A stretch of DNA of 36,954 bases from Reyranellaceae bacterium (GTDB lineage Bacteria > Pseudomonadota > Alphaproteobacteria > Reyranellales > Reyranellaceae). The notes under the pieces are model-generated. The model was not told where the DNA came from, did no database searches, and was given only the letters and a program-made list of their open reading frames with translations. Positions within the stretch are counted from its first letter, which is position 1. The number at the start of each line of letters is the position of its first letter. Made by a program: the position numbers and the translations under genes. Location of the stretch: the NCBI GenBank assembly GCA_022844045.1, contig JALHMM010000064.1, positions 1 through 36,954 of the forward strand. The letters run 5' to 3'. This document shows positions 8,177 to 16,079 of this stretch, piece by piece.

Positions 8177-8224
8177 TGAGTTCATGGTGATGAGTTCATG
8201 GTGACGAGTTCATGGCGATGAACC
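8169..8224 (+). repeat. 14-bp tandem repeat spanning a stop and a start codon
   Basis: The unit CATGGTGATGAGTT occurs twice exactly (8169-8182, 8183-8196), then once with one change (GTGACGAGTT, 8197-8210), then degenerates as CATGGCGATGAACC. Each unit contains an ATG and overlapping TGA/ATGA, and because 14 is not a multiple of three the ATGs fall in all three frames. The repeat covers the stop of the nucleotidyltransferase and the start of the next gene. Confidence 0.9.
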
Positions 8225-8508
8225 GCAAGGAGCGCCGACGCGCCAAGGCGATGGGCGGCCCGGTGCCGACGCGCGAGGATCGCCAGGTCTCCGTCACGGT
8301 GGGCCCGGCGACCTGGAGCATCCGGCTCTTCGCCCTGTTCGGCGCGCTGGGCGGTTTGGCGGTCGGCGTGTCGCTGTTCGGCGGCGAGCTGACCTCCGGC
8401 TCGCGCGAGATCGTGGCGGAGGCGGCGGGCAAGTGCCTCGGCGCGGTCGTGCTCGGCGCCATCGCCGGCGCCTTCATGGCGATCGGCCGCAACGTCGCCC
8501 AGCGCTGA
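8212..8508 (+). CDS. Small membrane protein of unknown function
   Basis: A 98-residue protein with a basic N-terminus (NRKERRRAKAMGG) and two hydrophobic segments at about residues 38-58 and 77-92, the second rich in Ala and Gly. I do not recognise the family. The start could be ATG 8212 or ATG 8218; both lie in the last unit of the tandem repeat and neither has a clear ribosome site, so translation may depend on termination of the preceding gene 36-40 bases upstream. Its last 35 bases overlap the end of the convergent nucleotidyltransferase gene. Codon use is typical of the window (strong third-position GC), which supports it being real. Confidence 0.65.
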   Translation: MAMNRKERRRAKAMGGPVPTREDRQVSVTVGPATWSIRLFALFGALGGLAVGVSLFGGELTSGSREIVAEAAGKCLGAVVLGAIAGAFMAIGRNVAQR

Positions 8509-9241
8509 GCCTGGCGCGCACCAGCGCCAGATCCTCCGGTGTGTCGATATCGATCGCCGCATCGGCGTCATCGAGCACGACCGGCGCGATGGCCGCGCCG
8601 GCGTGCCGCGACAGCAATGCGAAGGCGGCCGCAAGGTCGAGGCGGCGCAGGGCGTAGCGCAGCAACGTCGTCGGACCGATCCGCGCGGCCAGTCGCACGG
8701 GGCTCTTGCGCTCCGCCTCGAGCCCGGCCCAGAAGGCCGCCGCCGCCGCGCCGCGCGCACCCACAAACGCGTATAGGTTGGCGCCGCAATAGTCGTCGTC
8801 GGCAAGGCGATAGAAGGTGCGACGCGCCGGCCGACAGGCGAAGGCGCGGCGCGGCACCACGGCGGCGGCGACGTCGCAGGCGAGCGGCACGCCGGCGCAG
8901 AAGGTCTCGATGAGTGCCGGCGACAGCGACCCATGATCGGCGGTCGTGACCAGCAGCGATGGCGTGGCGCCCAGCACCCGCGCCACGGTGGCGGCGGGCG
9001 ACGCGGCGGTCGGCACGATCGTGAAGCCCTCGGCCGCGCGCGCGACATCGCTTTCGTCGGTCGCGACGATGATGTCGGCGACAATACTGGCGTCGCGCAA
9101 GGCGTCGAGGACCCAGGCGATCAGCGGCCGTCCATCAACCAGCGCCAGGGCTTTGTGGGCGATGCCTTCGGCAGCGGCTACCGGATCCATGACCCCGCGC
9201 CTACCGGCCAGCACCAGCGCGGTGTAGCGTCTGGCCGTCAC
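8474..9241 (-). CDS. MobA-like NTP transferase domain protein
   Basis: A 255-residue protein starting at GTG 9239-9241, which overlaps the lptG-like stop by four bases (GTGA). The N-terminus ALVLAGRRGVMDP has the glycine-rich nucleotide-binding shape, GIAHKALALVDGRPL the conserved basic loop, and TTADHGSL a likely metal-binding Asp. The C-terminus DIDTPEDLALVRARL matches the usual end of this superfamily. It belongs with MobA-like and other molybdenum/sugar nucleotidyltransferases, but the sequence does not fix a substrate. Its tight coupling to the two permease genes makes a cell-envelope role more likely than cofactor synthesis. That is inference from context. Confidence 0.75.
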   Translation of the reverse strand: MTARRYTALVLAGRRGVMDPVAAAEGIAHKALALVDGRPLIAWVLDALRDASIVADIIVATDESDVARAAEGFTIVPTAASPAATVARVLGATPSLLVTTADHGSLSPALIETFCAGVPLACDVAAAVVPRRAFACRPARRTFYRLADDDYCGANLYAFVGARGAAAAAFWAGLEAERKSPVRLAARIGPTTLLRYALRRLDLAAAFALLSRHAGAAIAPVVLDDADAAIDIDTPEDLALVRARLSAGRRCGRSP

Positions 9242-10311
9242 ACCCGCTCGACGCGCATCAAGACGCTGCCGCCGACGCTGGCGAAGGCCAGCACCGGCGT
9301 CCAGGCGGCGACCAGCGGCAGGATCGCGCCGCCCTCGCCCAGCGCCAGCGCCAGGCCGTCGGTGATGAAATAGAGAAAACCCATCGCCAGGCCGATCACC
9401 AGCCGGCCGCCGATGCTGGCGCCGCGCATGCGCGCCTGGGCGACGGGCGCGGCGAGCAGCAGCATGACCACGATCACGGCCGGGATCGCCAAGCGCCGCT
9501 GCAGCCACGTGTCGTAGACATGCGGCTGGCGCGCGCCGACCGCCTGGCCGTCGCGCAGCGCGATCAGCTGTGCGGCGGTGAACTGCGCCGGGCTGGCCGT
9601 CAGATTGTTGAAGTCACCCGGCGCAAGCGTCGTCGACCAGAAGCGCTCGGCCAGCTGCTCGCTGCGCGGCGCCACCGGATCGAGGGTCTGGACGACAACG
9701 TCGATCAGCCGCCAGCCGCCGATCTCGGGACGCGCGCCGCGGGCGAAGATCCGCTCGACCAGGTTGCCCTGGGCGTCGCGCCGCATCAGCGAGATATCGG
9801 CGAGGAAGCGGCCCTCGCGGTGCACCGCCTCGACGCGCACCAGATAGGGCGTGTCGCGAAGCCATACGCCGCGGCCGACTTCGGCCGTCGCGCTACCGGG
9901 CCGCTCGAGCTCGTGTGCCGCCAGCGTGGCGCGGCCCCACGGCACCAACTGGTCGCCAATGACAAAATGCGTCGCCGCCACCACCGCGGCGGCCGGCAAC
10001 AGCAGCACGACGATGCGAACGAAGGACAGGCCGGCGCCCTTGAAGGCCAGGATCTCGTTGGCTTGGGCGAGGCCGAGCAGGGTGATCAGCGCCGAGACCA
10101 GGACCGCCAGTGGCAGGATGGTGTTGGCGTGCTCCGGCAGACGGCAGATCATGTAGCGCGTGACAGAGGCGAGATCGTAACCGTAGCGCTGCTCGATCGT
10201 GTCGATGGAGTTCAGCGCGTCGAACAGCACGATCAGCAGCGCCGCGCCGCTCAGCACCAGCGCAAAGCGCGACAGGAAGCGGCGGCAGAGATAGCGCAGC
10301 ACGACGCCCAT
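9238..10311 (-). CDS. LptG/LptF-family permease, second gene of a pair
   Basis: A 357-residue protein from ATG 10309-10311, which overlaps the preceding lptF-like stop by one base (TGATG). The layout is that of the YjgP/YjgQ family: three N-terminal membrane segments, a periplasmic beta-rich domain (about residues 115-265), and three C-terminal segments. The motif NEILAFKGAGLS after helix 3 is the family's cytoplasmic coupling loop. In the standard LPS exporter LptF and LptG work with LptB, LptC and LptA; none of these is in the window. Lying in a sphingolipid locus, this pair is a candidate for dedicated export of that lipid. Confidence 0.88.
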   Translation of the reverse strand: MGVVLRYLCRRFLSRFALVLSGAALLIVLFDALNSIDTIEQRYGYDLASVTRYMICRLPEHANTILPLAVLVSALITLLGLAQANEILAFKGAGLSFVRIVVLLLPAAAVVAATHFVIGDQLVPWGRATLAAHELERPGSATAEVGRGVWLRDTPYLVRVEAVHREGRFLADISLMRRDAQGNLVERIFARGARPEIGGWRLIDVVVQTLDPVAPRSEQLAERFWSTTLAPGDFNNLTASPAQFTAAQLIALRDGQAVGARQPHVYDTWLQRRLAIPAVIVVMLLLAAPVAQARMRGASIGGRLVIGLAMGFLYFITDGLALALGEGGAILPLVAAWTPVLAFASVGGSVLMRVERV

Positions 10312-11558
10312 CACGCCCGTCCTGGCCGGCGGCCGAGCGCGCGCAACGCCGCCACCGCGTCGCGGCGGCGCCGGTCGATGGCGGCCAGCAGGATAGAGAT
10401 CGCGTTGTCGCGCGGGCTCTCGGCAACGACGCGGAAGGCCCACACCGCCAGCCCCGCCATCGCCAGGAAGGGCAGCCAGACCGAGATAAGGGGCGAGACC
10501 TTACCGAGATCGGCGGCTTTCTCGCCGAAATTCAGCCCGTAGTGGAAGATCGCGATCAGGGCGATGCCGCAAGCCACCCCCGCGACCCGCTGGCCGCGCG
10601 GAGCGGCGAGGCCCAGCGCCAATCCGAGGATCGGCATGAAGAACGTCGAGATGGTGCGCACCAGCCGGGCATGGATCTCGGTCTGGATACGGTGCGGCTT
10701 CACATCGAGCGTCCGCTCGCGCGCCTGTTCGAACAGCTCGGGCAGGGTCAGTTCGCGCTCGGCGTTGCGCGGTCGGAAGGCCGCCGCGCCGGTCAGCTCC
10801 AGCGGGAGATCGAGACTGTCGAAGGACAGCACGCTCAGCCGGCCGGCGTCGGCCGGCGTGTCGAGCCGGCGGCCGTCGCGCAGCTTGAGCAGGACGCTGA
10901 AATCCTCCGGCACGCGCGCCGCGGTGCCGCTTCGGGCGGTCATGATTTCGATGCCGCCCTGCGGCGTGACCCTGTGGATGAACACGCCCTTCAGGGTGAG
11001 CCCGCGGTCGACGATGTCGTCGACGACGATGGTGTAGTCGCCGAAGCGGTTGAAGGTGGCGCCCTTCTCGATCGCCAGGTCGACCATCGACGAGGTCGCG
11101 ACATAGAGCAGCGCGCGGTACTGGTAACGCGTGTGCGGCTGCAGCCAGCCGGTGGTCGCCAACATCGCCAGGCTGAGCACGAAGGACAGCCCGAGCAGCG
11201 GCCACAGCAGGCGGTTAAGGCTGATGCCCGACGACTGCAGACCGTCGAGCTCGCCGTCGGCGCTGAGCCGCGTCGCGGCGATCATGACGCCCAGGAACAA
11301 GGCCAGCGGCAGCGCGACGCCGAGATAATGCGGCACCAGATTGGCCAGCAGCTTGAGCACCAAGACGATCGGCCCGCCCTGGTTCACCAGCATGTCCATG
11401 ATGCGGACCATGCGCTCCAGCAGGAGCGCCAGCAGCGCGATCAAGAGGGCGGCGCTGAGCGGCATCAGGGTGCGCGCCAGCACGTAGCGGTCGAACACGG
11501 TGGCCGACAGCGGCCCCCGCCGCCCCTTGCCACCCGTCGCGATGCCCATGACCGTCAT
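10311..11558 (-). CDS. LptF/LptG-family permease, first gene of a pair
   Basis: A 415-residue permease of the YjgP/YjgQ (LptF/LptG) family. It has N-terminal membrane segments, the coupling motif LSADGELDGLQSSGIS, a periplasmic domain at about residues 150-290 and three C-terminal helices. It is slightly longer than usual because of a basic C-terminal tail (DRRRRDAVAALRALGRRPGR). The start at 11558 is an ATG, with a second in-frame ATG nine bases on; the ribosome site is not decisive. It leads a three-gene coupled unit with the second permease and a nucleotidyltransferase. Which of the two is LptF and which LptG is assigned by order and overall resemblance only. Confidence 0.88.
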   Translation of the reverse strand: MTVMGIATGGKGRRGPLSATVFDRYVLARTLMPLSAALLIALLALLLERMVRIMDMLVNQGGPIVLVLKLLANLVPHYLGVALPLALFLGVMIAATRLSADGELDGLQSSGISLNRLLWPLLGLSFVLSLAMLATTGWLQPHTRYQYRALLYVATSSMVDLAIEKGATFNRFGDYTIVVDDIVDRGLTLKGVFIHRVTPQGGIEIMTARSGTAARVPEDFSVLLKLRDGRRLDTPADAGRLSVLSFDSLDLPLELTGAAAFRPRNAERELTLPELFEQARERTLDVKPHRIQTEIHARLVRTISTFFMPILGLALGLAAPRGQRVAGVACGIALIAIFHYGLNFGEKAADLGKVSPLISVWLPFLAMAGLAVWAFRVVAESPRDNAISILLAAIDRRRRDAVAALRALGRRPGRA

Positions 11559-11619
11559 GGTCTGCAGTCTACCTCATCTCCACCGGCCCCGATCATTTCC
11601 GCCGCTACGAGCGTCGAAA

Positions 11620-11639
11620 TGAGATGGTTTGAGATGGTT
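11620..11639. repeat. Perfect tandem 10-bp repeat in the lptF-like leader
   Basis: TGAGATGGTT occurs twice with no spacer, one helical turn apart, just downstream of the candidate -10 box of the permease operon. A GGTTAA continues from the second copy (11636-11641). It may be a regulator site. Confidence 0.6.
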
Positions 11640-11647
11640 AAATCAAA

Positions 11648-11679
11648 AGTATAGAGCGATGAAATATGTTTACTATCAA
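11648..11679 (-). promoter_or_regulatory. Candidate promoter of the lptFG-like operon
   Basis: An AT-rich island of about 75 bases separates the metallophosphoesterase and the permease operon. On the minus strand TATACT (11648-11653) is a good -10. TTGATA (11674-11679) is the best -35 but is 20 bases away, longer than ideal. A second GGTTAAT lies just upstream at about 11687-11694. Confidence 0.4.
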
Positions 11680-11723
11680 CGACTTATGGTTAATTTGACA
11701 GGCAAGCCACGCTCTTCGCTTTG

Positions 11724-12641
11724 TCAGGCCGCGAGCGCGGGCGGCGGCGAGCGCAGATGGAAGCGGTTGCCGGTGTCGCAGCCCGAGAGGTCGGCCCGGA
11801 TCGAGCGTACCTCGACGTCGAAGCGCCAGCCGCCATCGGGATCGCGCTCGACAGCGATCATGTTGTAGCCGCCGGCACCATACTTGCTGGCGGGATGGGC
11901 CGACGTCGAAGCCACACCCAGTACCGGCACCGGCCCCAGCGGCGACTCGATGCGGCCCAGCATGGTGCGATGCATGTGGCCATGCAGCACGAGGTCGGCG
12001 CCGACCCGGGCGATCGCCTCGCGTACCGCGCGCTGGTCGCTCAGCTCCTTGTGCCGGCTGGCGCCGCCGACCTGCGGCGGGTGGTGGATCAGCACCACCC
12101 GGCACAGGCCGCGGAGATCGCGCATCATGGCCTCGAAACGCGCGAGCTGACCGGCGCCGACCTCGCCCGTGGCCATCAGCGGCGCACGCGGCACCGCCGT
12201 GCTCAGCCCCACAAAGGCCACGGCGCCGCGGCGGCGCAGCAGCGGGAAATCATCGCGCGAGGCCGGCGGCGGAGCGCCGTCGCCCGCCATGTAGGCGCCC
12301 CACAGACCCAGCGACGTCGACCATGAGACGGGCACGTAGGCGTCGTGGTTGCCGGGGACCAGCGTAACATCCTCTGGCCGGCCGAGCTCGCCCAACCAGG
12401 CCGCGGCCTGCAGGAACTCCGCCGCGGTCGAGATATTGGCGATGTCGCCCGTGACGGCGACATGGTCGGGCGCGGCGCGGCGCAGATCGGCCACCGCGGC
12501 CGCCAGCGCATCCGGCGCATGGATGCGTCGCCGCTGATAGCGCCACGACAGCCAGCCGGTCACGCGCTTGGACAGCAGGTCGCGCATGCGCACGCCAGGC
12601 AGCGGCAAATGCGGGTCCGAGAGGTGCGCGAAGCGAAACAT
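11724..12641 (-). CDS. Calcineurin-like metallophosphoesterase
   Basis: A 305-residue protein with the full dimetal set: HLSDPHLPLP at the N-terminus, VTGDIANIS, VPGNHDAYVP, IHHPPQVGG and HGHMHRTML. These residues bind two metal ions and the phosphate. The family includes LpxH, cyclic-nucleotide phosphodiesterases and lipid or nucleotide pyrophosphatases, and the motifs alone do not separate these. It is encoded between the permease operon and the CDP-alcohol phosphotransferase. A role in trimming a phosphate ester or a CDP-linked intermediate of the lipid pathway is therefore possible, but this is inference. No export signal is seen, so it should be cytoplasmic or membrane-peripheral. Confidence 0.88.
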   Translation of the reverse strand: MFRFAHLSDPHLPLPGVRMRDLLSKRVTGWLSWRYQRRRIHAPDALAAAVADLRRAAPDHVAVTGDIANISTAAEFLQAAAWLGELGRPEDVTLVPGNHDAYVPVSWSTSLGLWGAYMAGDGAPPPASRDDFPLLRRRGAVAFVGLSTAVPRAPLMATGEVGAGQLARFEAMMRDLRGLCRVVLIHHPPQVGGASRHKELSDQRAVREAIARVGADLVLHGHMHRTMLGRIESPLGPVPVLGVASTSAHPASKYGAGGYNMIAVERDPDGGWRFDVEVRSIRADLSGCDTGNRFHLRSPPPALAA

Positions 12642-12721
12642 AGGGGCTAGATCAGGTGCGCCGCCTTGCGGGTCAAGCGCTTCTTGCCTACAGGGATTCC
12701 AGGCAAACGATCCGGGGGCCC

Positions 12722-13846
12722 TTGAACGACGTCAGCTTGACCGTCCGACTGATCGGCGCCGAAGGGCCGCGCCTGTTCGCGCGCACAGCGCTGGAACGCG
12801 CCCAGCGGATGTTTCCCGACGTCGACGTCGCCGGCGCGTCGGCCCCGATGCCCGCCAGCGGCCGCGTTGTGTTGATGCGAGCCGATCACGTCCTCGACGA
12901 CGCGCTGGTCGGGCCGTTGTCGGCGGCCAGCGATCTCGCGCTCTCATCCTCGAACACATCGGGCATCGCCGCGATCGTCGTCGATGCGACGCGCGCGAAC
13001 CAGCAACAGGCTTTGCTCGACGGGACGCCCAACGACTGCGCGCGCGCCGGGCTCGCCGTTGCGGCGCCGCAACATCTGGCCGGTGCCTATCGCGCGAGGC
13101 TGCGCAATCGCGTGCCGCCCTACGCGCTGTCGACCCGCGCCATGGCGCCGCGCGAAGTCGAACGCGTCATGTACGACGCGACCTACAAAGGCATCACCGA
13201 CATCGTGACCAAGTATGTCTGGCCGACGCCAGCCTTCTTCGTCACACGCTGGTGCGCGGCGGCGCGCATCACGCCCAACGCCGTGACCGTCGTGAGCTTC
13301 CTCTGCGTGCTCGCGGCGACGGCGCTGTTCGCCAGCGGCTGGTATCTGCCTGGACTGCTGGCGGCCTGGGCGATGTGCTTCCTCGATACGGTCGACGGCA
13401 AGCTGGCGCGCGTGACGCTCACCGCGTCGAAGCTCGGCGATGTGCTCGATCACGGCACCGACCTGCTGCATCCGCCCTTCTGGTGGTACGCCTGGTACGC
13501 CGGCCTCGGCCCGGCGAACCCGCCGTACATGGACGTGGCGGTCTGGATCGTGATCGCGGGCTATGTCCTGGGCCGCGCGCAGGAAGGCCTGTTCCTCGCC
13601 ACCTTCCGCTTCGAGATGTTCGGCTGGCGTCCGCTCGATGCGCGTTCGCGCCTGATCACGGCGCGCCGCAATCCCAACCTCCTGCTGCTGAGCGTCGCGA
13701 CGCTGGCTGGTCGGCCAGACCTCGGGCTGGCGGCCGTCGCCGCCTGGACGCTGCTCTGCCTGGCGTTCCACGGCGTGCGTATCGCGCAGGCCTTCGTCAC
13801 ACGCGCCACGGGTCGCGCCGTGACGTCTTTCCTGGCGGACGCGTGA
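12722..13846 (+). CDS. CDP-alcohol phosphotransferase with an extra N-terminal domain
   Basis: About 374 residues. The C-terminal part is a CDP-alcohol phosphatidyltransferase: the metal-binding signature D-G-x2-A-R-x8-G-x3-D-x3-D appears as DTVDGKLARVTLTASKLGDV followed by LDHGTD, inside a multi-helix membrane domain that begins near ITPNAVTVVS. The N-terminal ~150 residues resemble a decayed nucleotidyltransferase (VVLMRADHVLDDALV), an arrangement seen in the two-domain inositol-phosphate enzymes. The start is uncertain: GTG 12656 has a ribosome site, but the stretch to 12722 lacks the third-position GC bias of the gene, so TTG 12722-12724 is preferred. It would move a phospho-alcohol or phosphatidyl group between CDP and an acceptor; the substrates are unknown. 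Confidence 0.85.
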   Translation: MNDVSLTVRLIGAEGPRLFARTALERAQRMFPDVDVAGASAPMPASGRVVLMRADHVLDDALVGPLSAASDLALSSSNTSGIAAIVVDATRANQQQALLDGTPNDCARAGLAVAAPQHLAGAYRARLRNRVPPYALSTRAMAPREVERVMYDATYKGITDIVTKYVWPTPAFFVTRWCAAARITPNAVTVVSFLCVLAATALFASGWYLPGLLAAWAMCFLDTVDGKLARVTLTASKLGDVLDHGTDLLHPPFWWYAWYAGLGPANPPYMDVAVWIVIAGYVLGRAQEGLFLATFRFEMFGWRPLDARSRLITARRNPNLLLLSVATLAGRPDLGLAAVAAWTLLCLAFHGVRIAQAFVTRATGRAVTSFLADA

Positions 13847-14808
13847 TGGCTGCTCGCGTCCTGGCCGCCGACCGCGAAGAGGCGCGCGCGGCGTTGCTGC
13901 GGCTGGTCGAGACGGAAGCCGAACAGCGCTTGAGCGAGGCGGCCACGGCCATCAATCAGGCACTGCTGGCACGTTTCAAGGGCGGGGCGTTGGCGACCTT
14001 GTTCTATGGCTCCTGCCTGCGAACGCCGGCGACCGGCGCGGGCGATGATCGCGTCTACGATTTCTACGTCGTGGTCGACGACCTGCGCGCCGCCAACGGC
14101 AGCGCGCTCGGCGCGTGGGGCAATCGCGTGCTGCCGCCCAATGTCTTCCGCCTCGAGCTGGTGACGGATGCGGGTACGCTGCGCTGCAAGTACGGCGTCG
14201 TCGGCCTGGCGCAGTTGCGGCACGCGGTGTCGTCGGATGCCCGTGATTCCTACTTCTGGGCACGGCTTTGCCAGCCGACCGCGGTGCCCTTCGCGCGCGG
14301 CGCGACATTGCGGCGCGAAATCGTCGCCTTGCTGGCCGAGGCGGTGACGACGGCGGTGGCGGCGGCCGCGCCGTCCTTTGGTCGGCGTTTCTCGTCGCGC
14401 GAGCTGTGGCGGCGCTTGCTCGCCGACAGCTATGGCCGCGAGCTGCGGCCCGAGAGCGCCGAGCACGTCGCCTCGCTGCACGACCTGCAGGCGTCGCGCT
14501 TCGCCGTCGTCACACGCTTCGCGCTCGACGCCGCGGGATTCACCGTCGAACAGAGCGACGATGGCGGCTTCCGTCTCCTGGGGATGCCGCCATCGCCGCG
14601 GTTTTCGCGCGCGCACGGAAAGTTGCTGAGCGTACTCAGGCTGGCGAAGGCCGCCTTCACCTTCGATGGCGGCGCCGATTATCTCGTGTGGAAGATCGAA
14701 CGCCATGCCGGCCGACGGCTGGCGATCACACCGTGGCAGCGCCGGCACCCGTTGCTCAGCGCCCCGTTGCTGGCGTGGCGTTGGTGGCGACTGGGCGCCT
14801 TCCGCTGA
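13846..14808 (+). CDS. TAM41-like phosphatidate cytidylyltransferase family protein
   Basis: A 320-residue protein coupled to the preceding gene by a TGATG overlap. It has a nucleotidyltransferase core: LFYGSCLR at about residue 46, then an acidic pair in YDFYVVVDD. Further on LRCKYGVVGLAQL and WARLCQPTAV follow the blocks KYGV and AGRLQKP of mitochondrial TAM41, and LLADSYGRELR matches its later helix. TAM41 makes CDP-diacylglycerol from phosphatidate in mitochondria and is unrelated to CdsA. From its place beside a CDP-alcohol phosphotransferase, this enzyme may make a CDP-activated lipid, perhaps from a phospho-sphingolipid. Recognition is by motif memory, not a search. Confidence 0.72.
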   Translation: MAARVLAADREEARAALLRLVETEAEQRLSEAATAINQALLARFKGGALATLFYGSCLRTPATGAGDDRVYDFYVVVDDLRAANGSALGAWGNRVLPPNVFRLELVTDAGTLRCKYGVVGLAQLRHAVSSDARDSYFWARLCQPTAVPFARGATLRREIVALLAEAVTTAVAAAAPSFGRRFSSRELWRRLLADSYGRELRPESAEHVASLHDLQASRFAVVTRFALDAAGFTVEQSDDGGFRLLGMPPSPRFSRAHGKLLSVLRLAKAAFTFDGGADYLVWKIERHAGRRLAITPWQRRHPLLSAPLLAWRWWRLGAFR

Positions 14809-14852
14809 CCTCGCGCCGAGGAGGCTGCGCGGCGGCCTCTTCAGGGTGTGGT
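14809..14852. repeat. Intergenic palindromic repeat, copy 1
   Basis: The gap between the convergent TAM41-like and SPT genes holds CCTCG-CGC-CGAGG followed by GAGGC...GCCTC. Read on the minus strand it contains CCTGAAGAGGCCGC, which also occurs in the intergenic repeat near 26060. This fits the short dispersed palindromes common between genes in alphaproteobacteria, and may also act as a transcription end for both genes. Confidence 0.5.
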
Positions 14853-14859
14853 CGGATGT

Positions 14860-16077
14860 CTAACCGACGGCGGCGCGCTTCTGCGGCTTGAGTAGGCCAA
14901 AGCTGGTGCCGAGCCTGACGAAGGTGTCGACCACCTGCTCGAGTTGCGCCTTGCTGTGTGCCGCCGACAGGCTGCAGCGCAGCAGCGCCACACCGCCGGG
15001 CGTGGCCTGCAAGCCGGCGATATTGACGTAGACGCCCTCGTCGAGCAGCGCGCGCCACACGGTGATCGCGGTAGGCAGGTCTGGCAGCTGAACCGCGACC
15101 ACCGGACCATGCTGCGGCCCGAGCTGGAAGCCGGCGGCGGCGAGGCCGTTGTATAGCGTGGCGACGTTGGCCCAGAGCTTCGTCTTGAGCTCCGGCCGCG
15201 ACTGCACGATCCGCAAGGCGGCGCGCACCGAGGCGACGATCGAGGGCGGCAGCGACGCCGTGAACATGTAGGCCCGCGTCGCCAGACGCAACACGTCGAA
15301 GCCGTCGTGATTCGACACCGCGAAGCCGCCGATGGCGCCCAGCGTCTTGGAGAAGGTGCCGACCACGAAGTCGACCTGGTCGAGCACGCCCGCCTCTTCC
15401 ACCAGGCCGCGGCCATGCTCGCCAAGCGCACCCAACGAGTGCGCCTCGTCGACCATGATGTAGGCGCCGTGGCGCTTGGTGACAGCGACGAACTCCTTGA
15501 GCGGCGCGGTGTCGCCCAGCATCGAGTAGATGCCCTCGACCACGACCAGCTTGTTGCCCGGCTCCTTGTCGAGACGGCGCAGGCGCGCCGCCAAGCTGGC
15601 CGGATCGTTGTGCTTGAACCGGATGATCGTCGCCTGGGTCTGCTTGCAGGCATCGTAGATCGACGCATGGCTGTCGGCGTCGATGATCAGGTAGTCGCCC
15701 TCGCCCACCAAGGTCGAGATCAGGCCGAGATTGGCCTGGTAGCCCGTGGTGAAGACCATGCAGTGCTTCATGCCGTAGAACTCGGCGAGCTCGCGCTCCA
15801 GGTCGGCATGGTCGGTGTAGCTGCCGTTGAGGATGCGCGAGCCGGTCGTGCCCGTGCCCTCTGCCTTGGTCGCCTCGACGGCGGCCTCGATGCAGGCCGG
15901 ATCGAAAGTCAGGCCGAAATAATTGTTCGTGCCGACCAGAAGGGTGCGCTTGCCGTTGATAATCGCCTCGGTCGGCGACAGCACGCGCTCCATGGTGACG
16001 CCGATAGGATCGGCGCCGCTGGCCTTGACCCCGCGGTAAAAGTTCAACAGCTGCGCATGGCGATCGAACAGACCCAT
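14860..16077 (-). CDS. spt: Serine palmitoyltransferase (alpha-oxoamine synthase)
   Basis: A 405-residue PLP enzyme of the alpha-oxoamine synthase family. The PLP lysine is Lys244 in GTFSKTLGAIGG, the cofactor aspartate and histidine are in VDEAHSLGALG (Asp210, His213), and a stacking histidine lies in DADSHASIYD (His137). Length and order agree with soluble bacterial serine palmitoyltransferase, which joins an acyl thioester with serine to give 3-keto-sphinganine with loss of CO2. Related enzymes (KBL, BioF, HemA) share the fold. The acyl-carrier gene two bases upstream, and the acyl ligase and reductase nearby, favour sphingolipid synthesis over those. Confidence 0.9.
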   Translation of the reverse strand: MGLFDRHAQLLNFYRGVKASGADPIGVTMERVLSPTEAIINGKRTLLVGTNNYFGLTFDPACIEAAVEATKAEGTGTTGSRILNGSYTDHADLERELAEFYGMKHCMVFTTGYQANLGLISTLVGEGDYLIIDADSHASIYDACKQTQATIIRFKHNDPASLAARLRRLDKEPGNKLVVVEGIYSMLGDTAPLKEFVAVTKRHGAYIMVDEAHSLGALGEHGRGLVEEAGVLDQVDFVVGTFSKTLGAIGGFAVSNHDGFDVLRLATRAYMFTASLPPSIVASVRAALRIVQSRPELKTKLWANVATLYNGLAAAGFQLGPQHGPVVAVQLPDLPTAITVWRALLDEGVYVNIAGLQATPGGVALLRCSLSAAHSKAQLEQVVDTFVRLGTSFGLLKPQKRAAVG

Positions 16078-16079
16078 GA

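Noticed and set aside
12568..13845. A 746-codon open frame ending at 14808 that begins far upstream of the TAM41-like gene
   Set aside because: Its first part runs out of phase over the CDP-alcohol phosphotransferase gene and gives a low-complexity Arg/Ala-rich product. Only the part from ATG 13846 shows real protein features.
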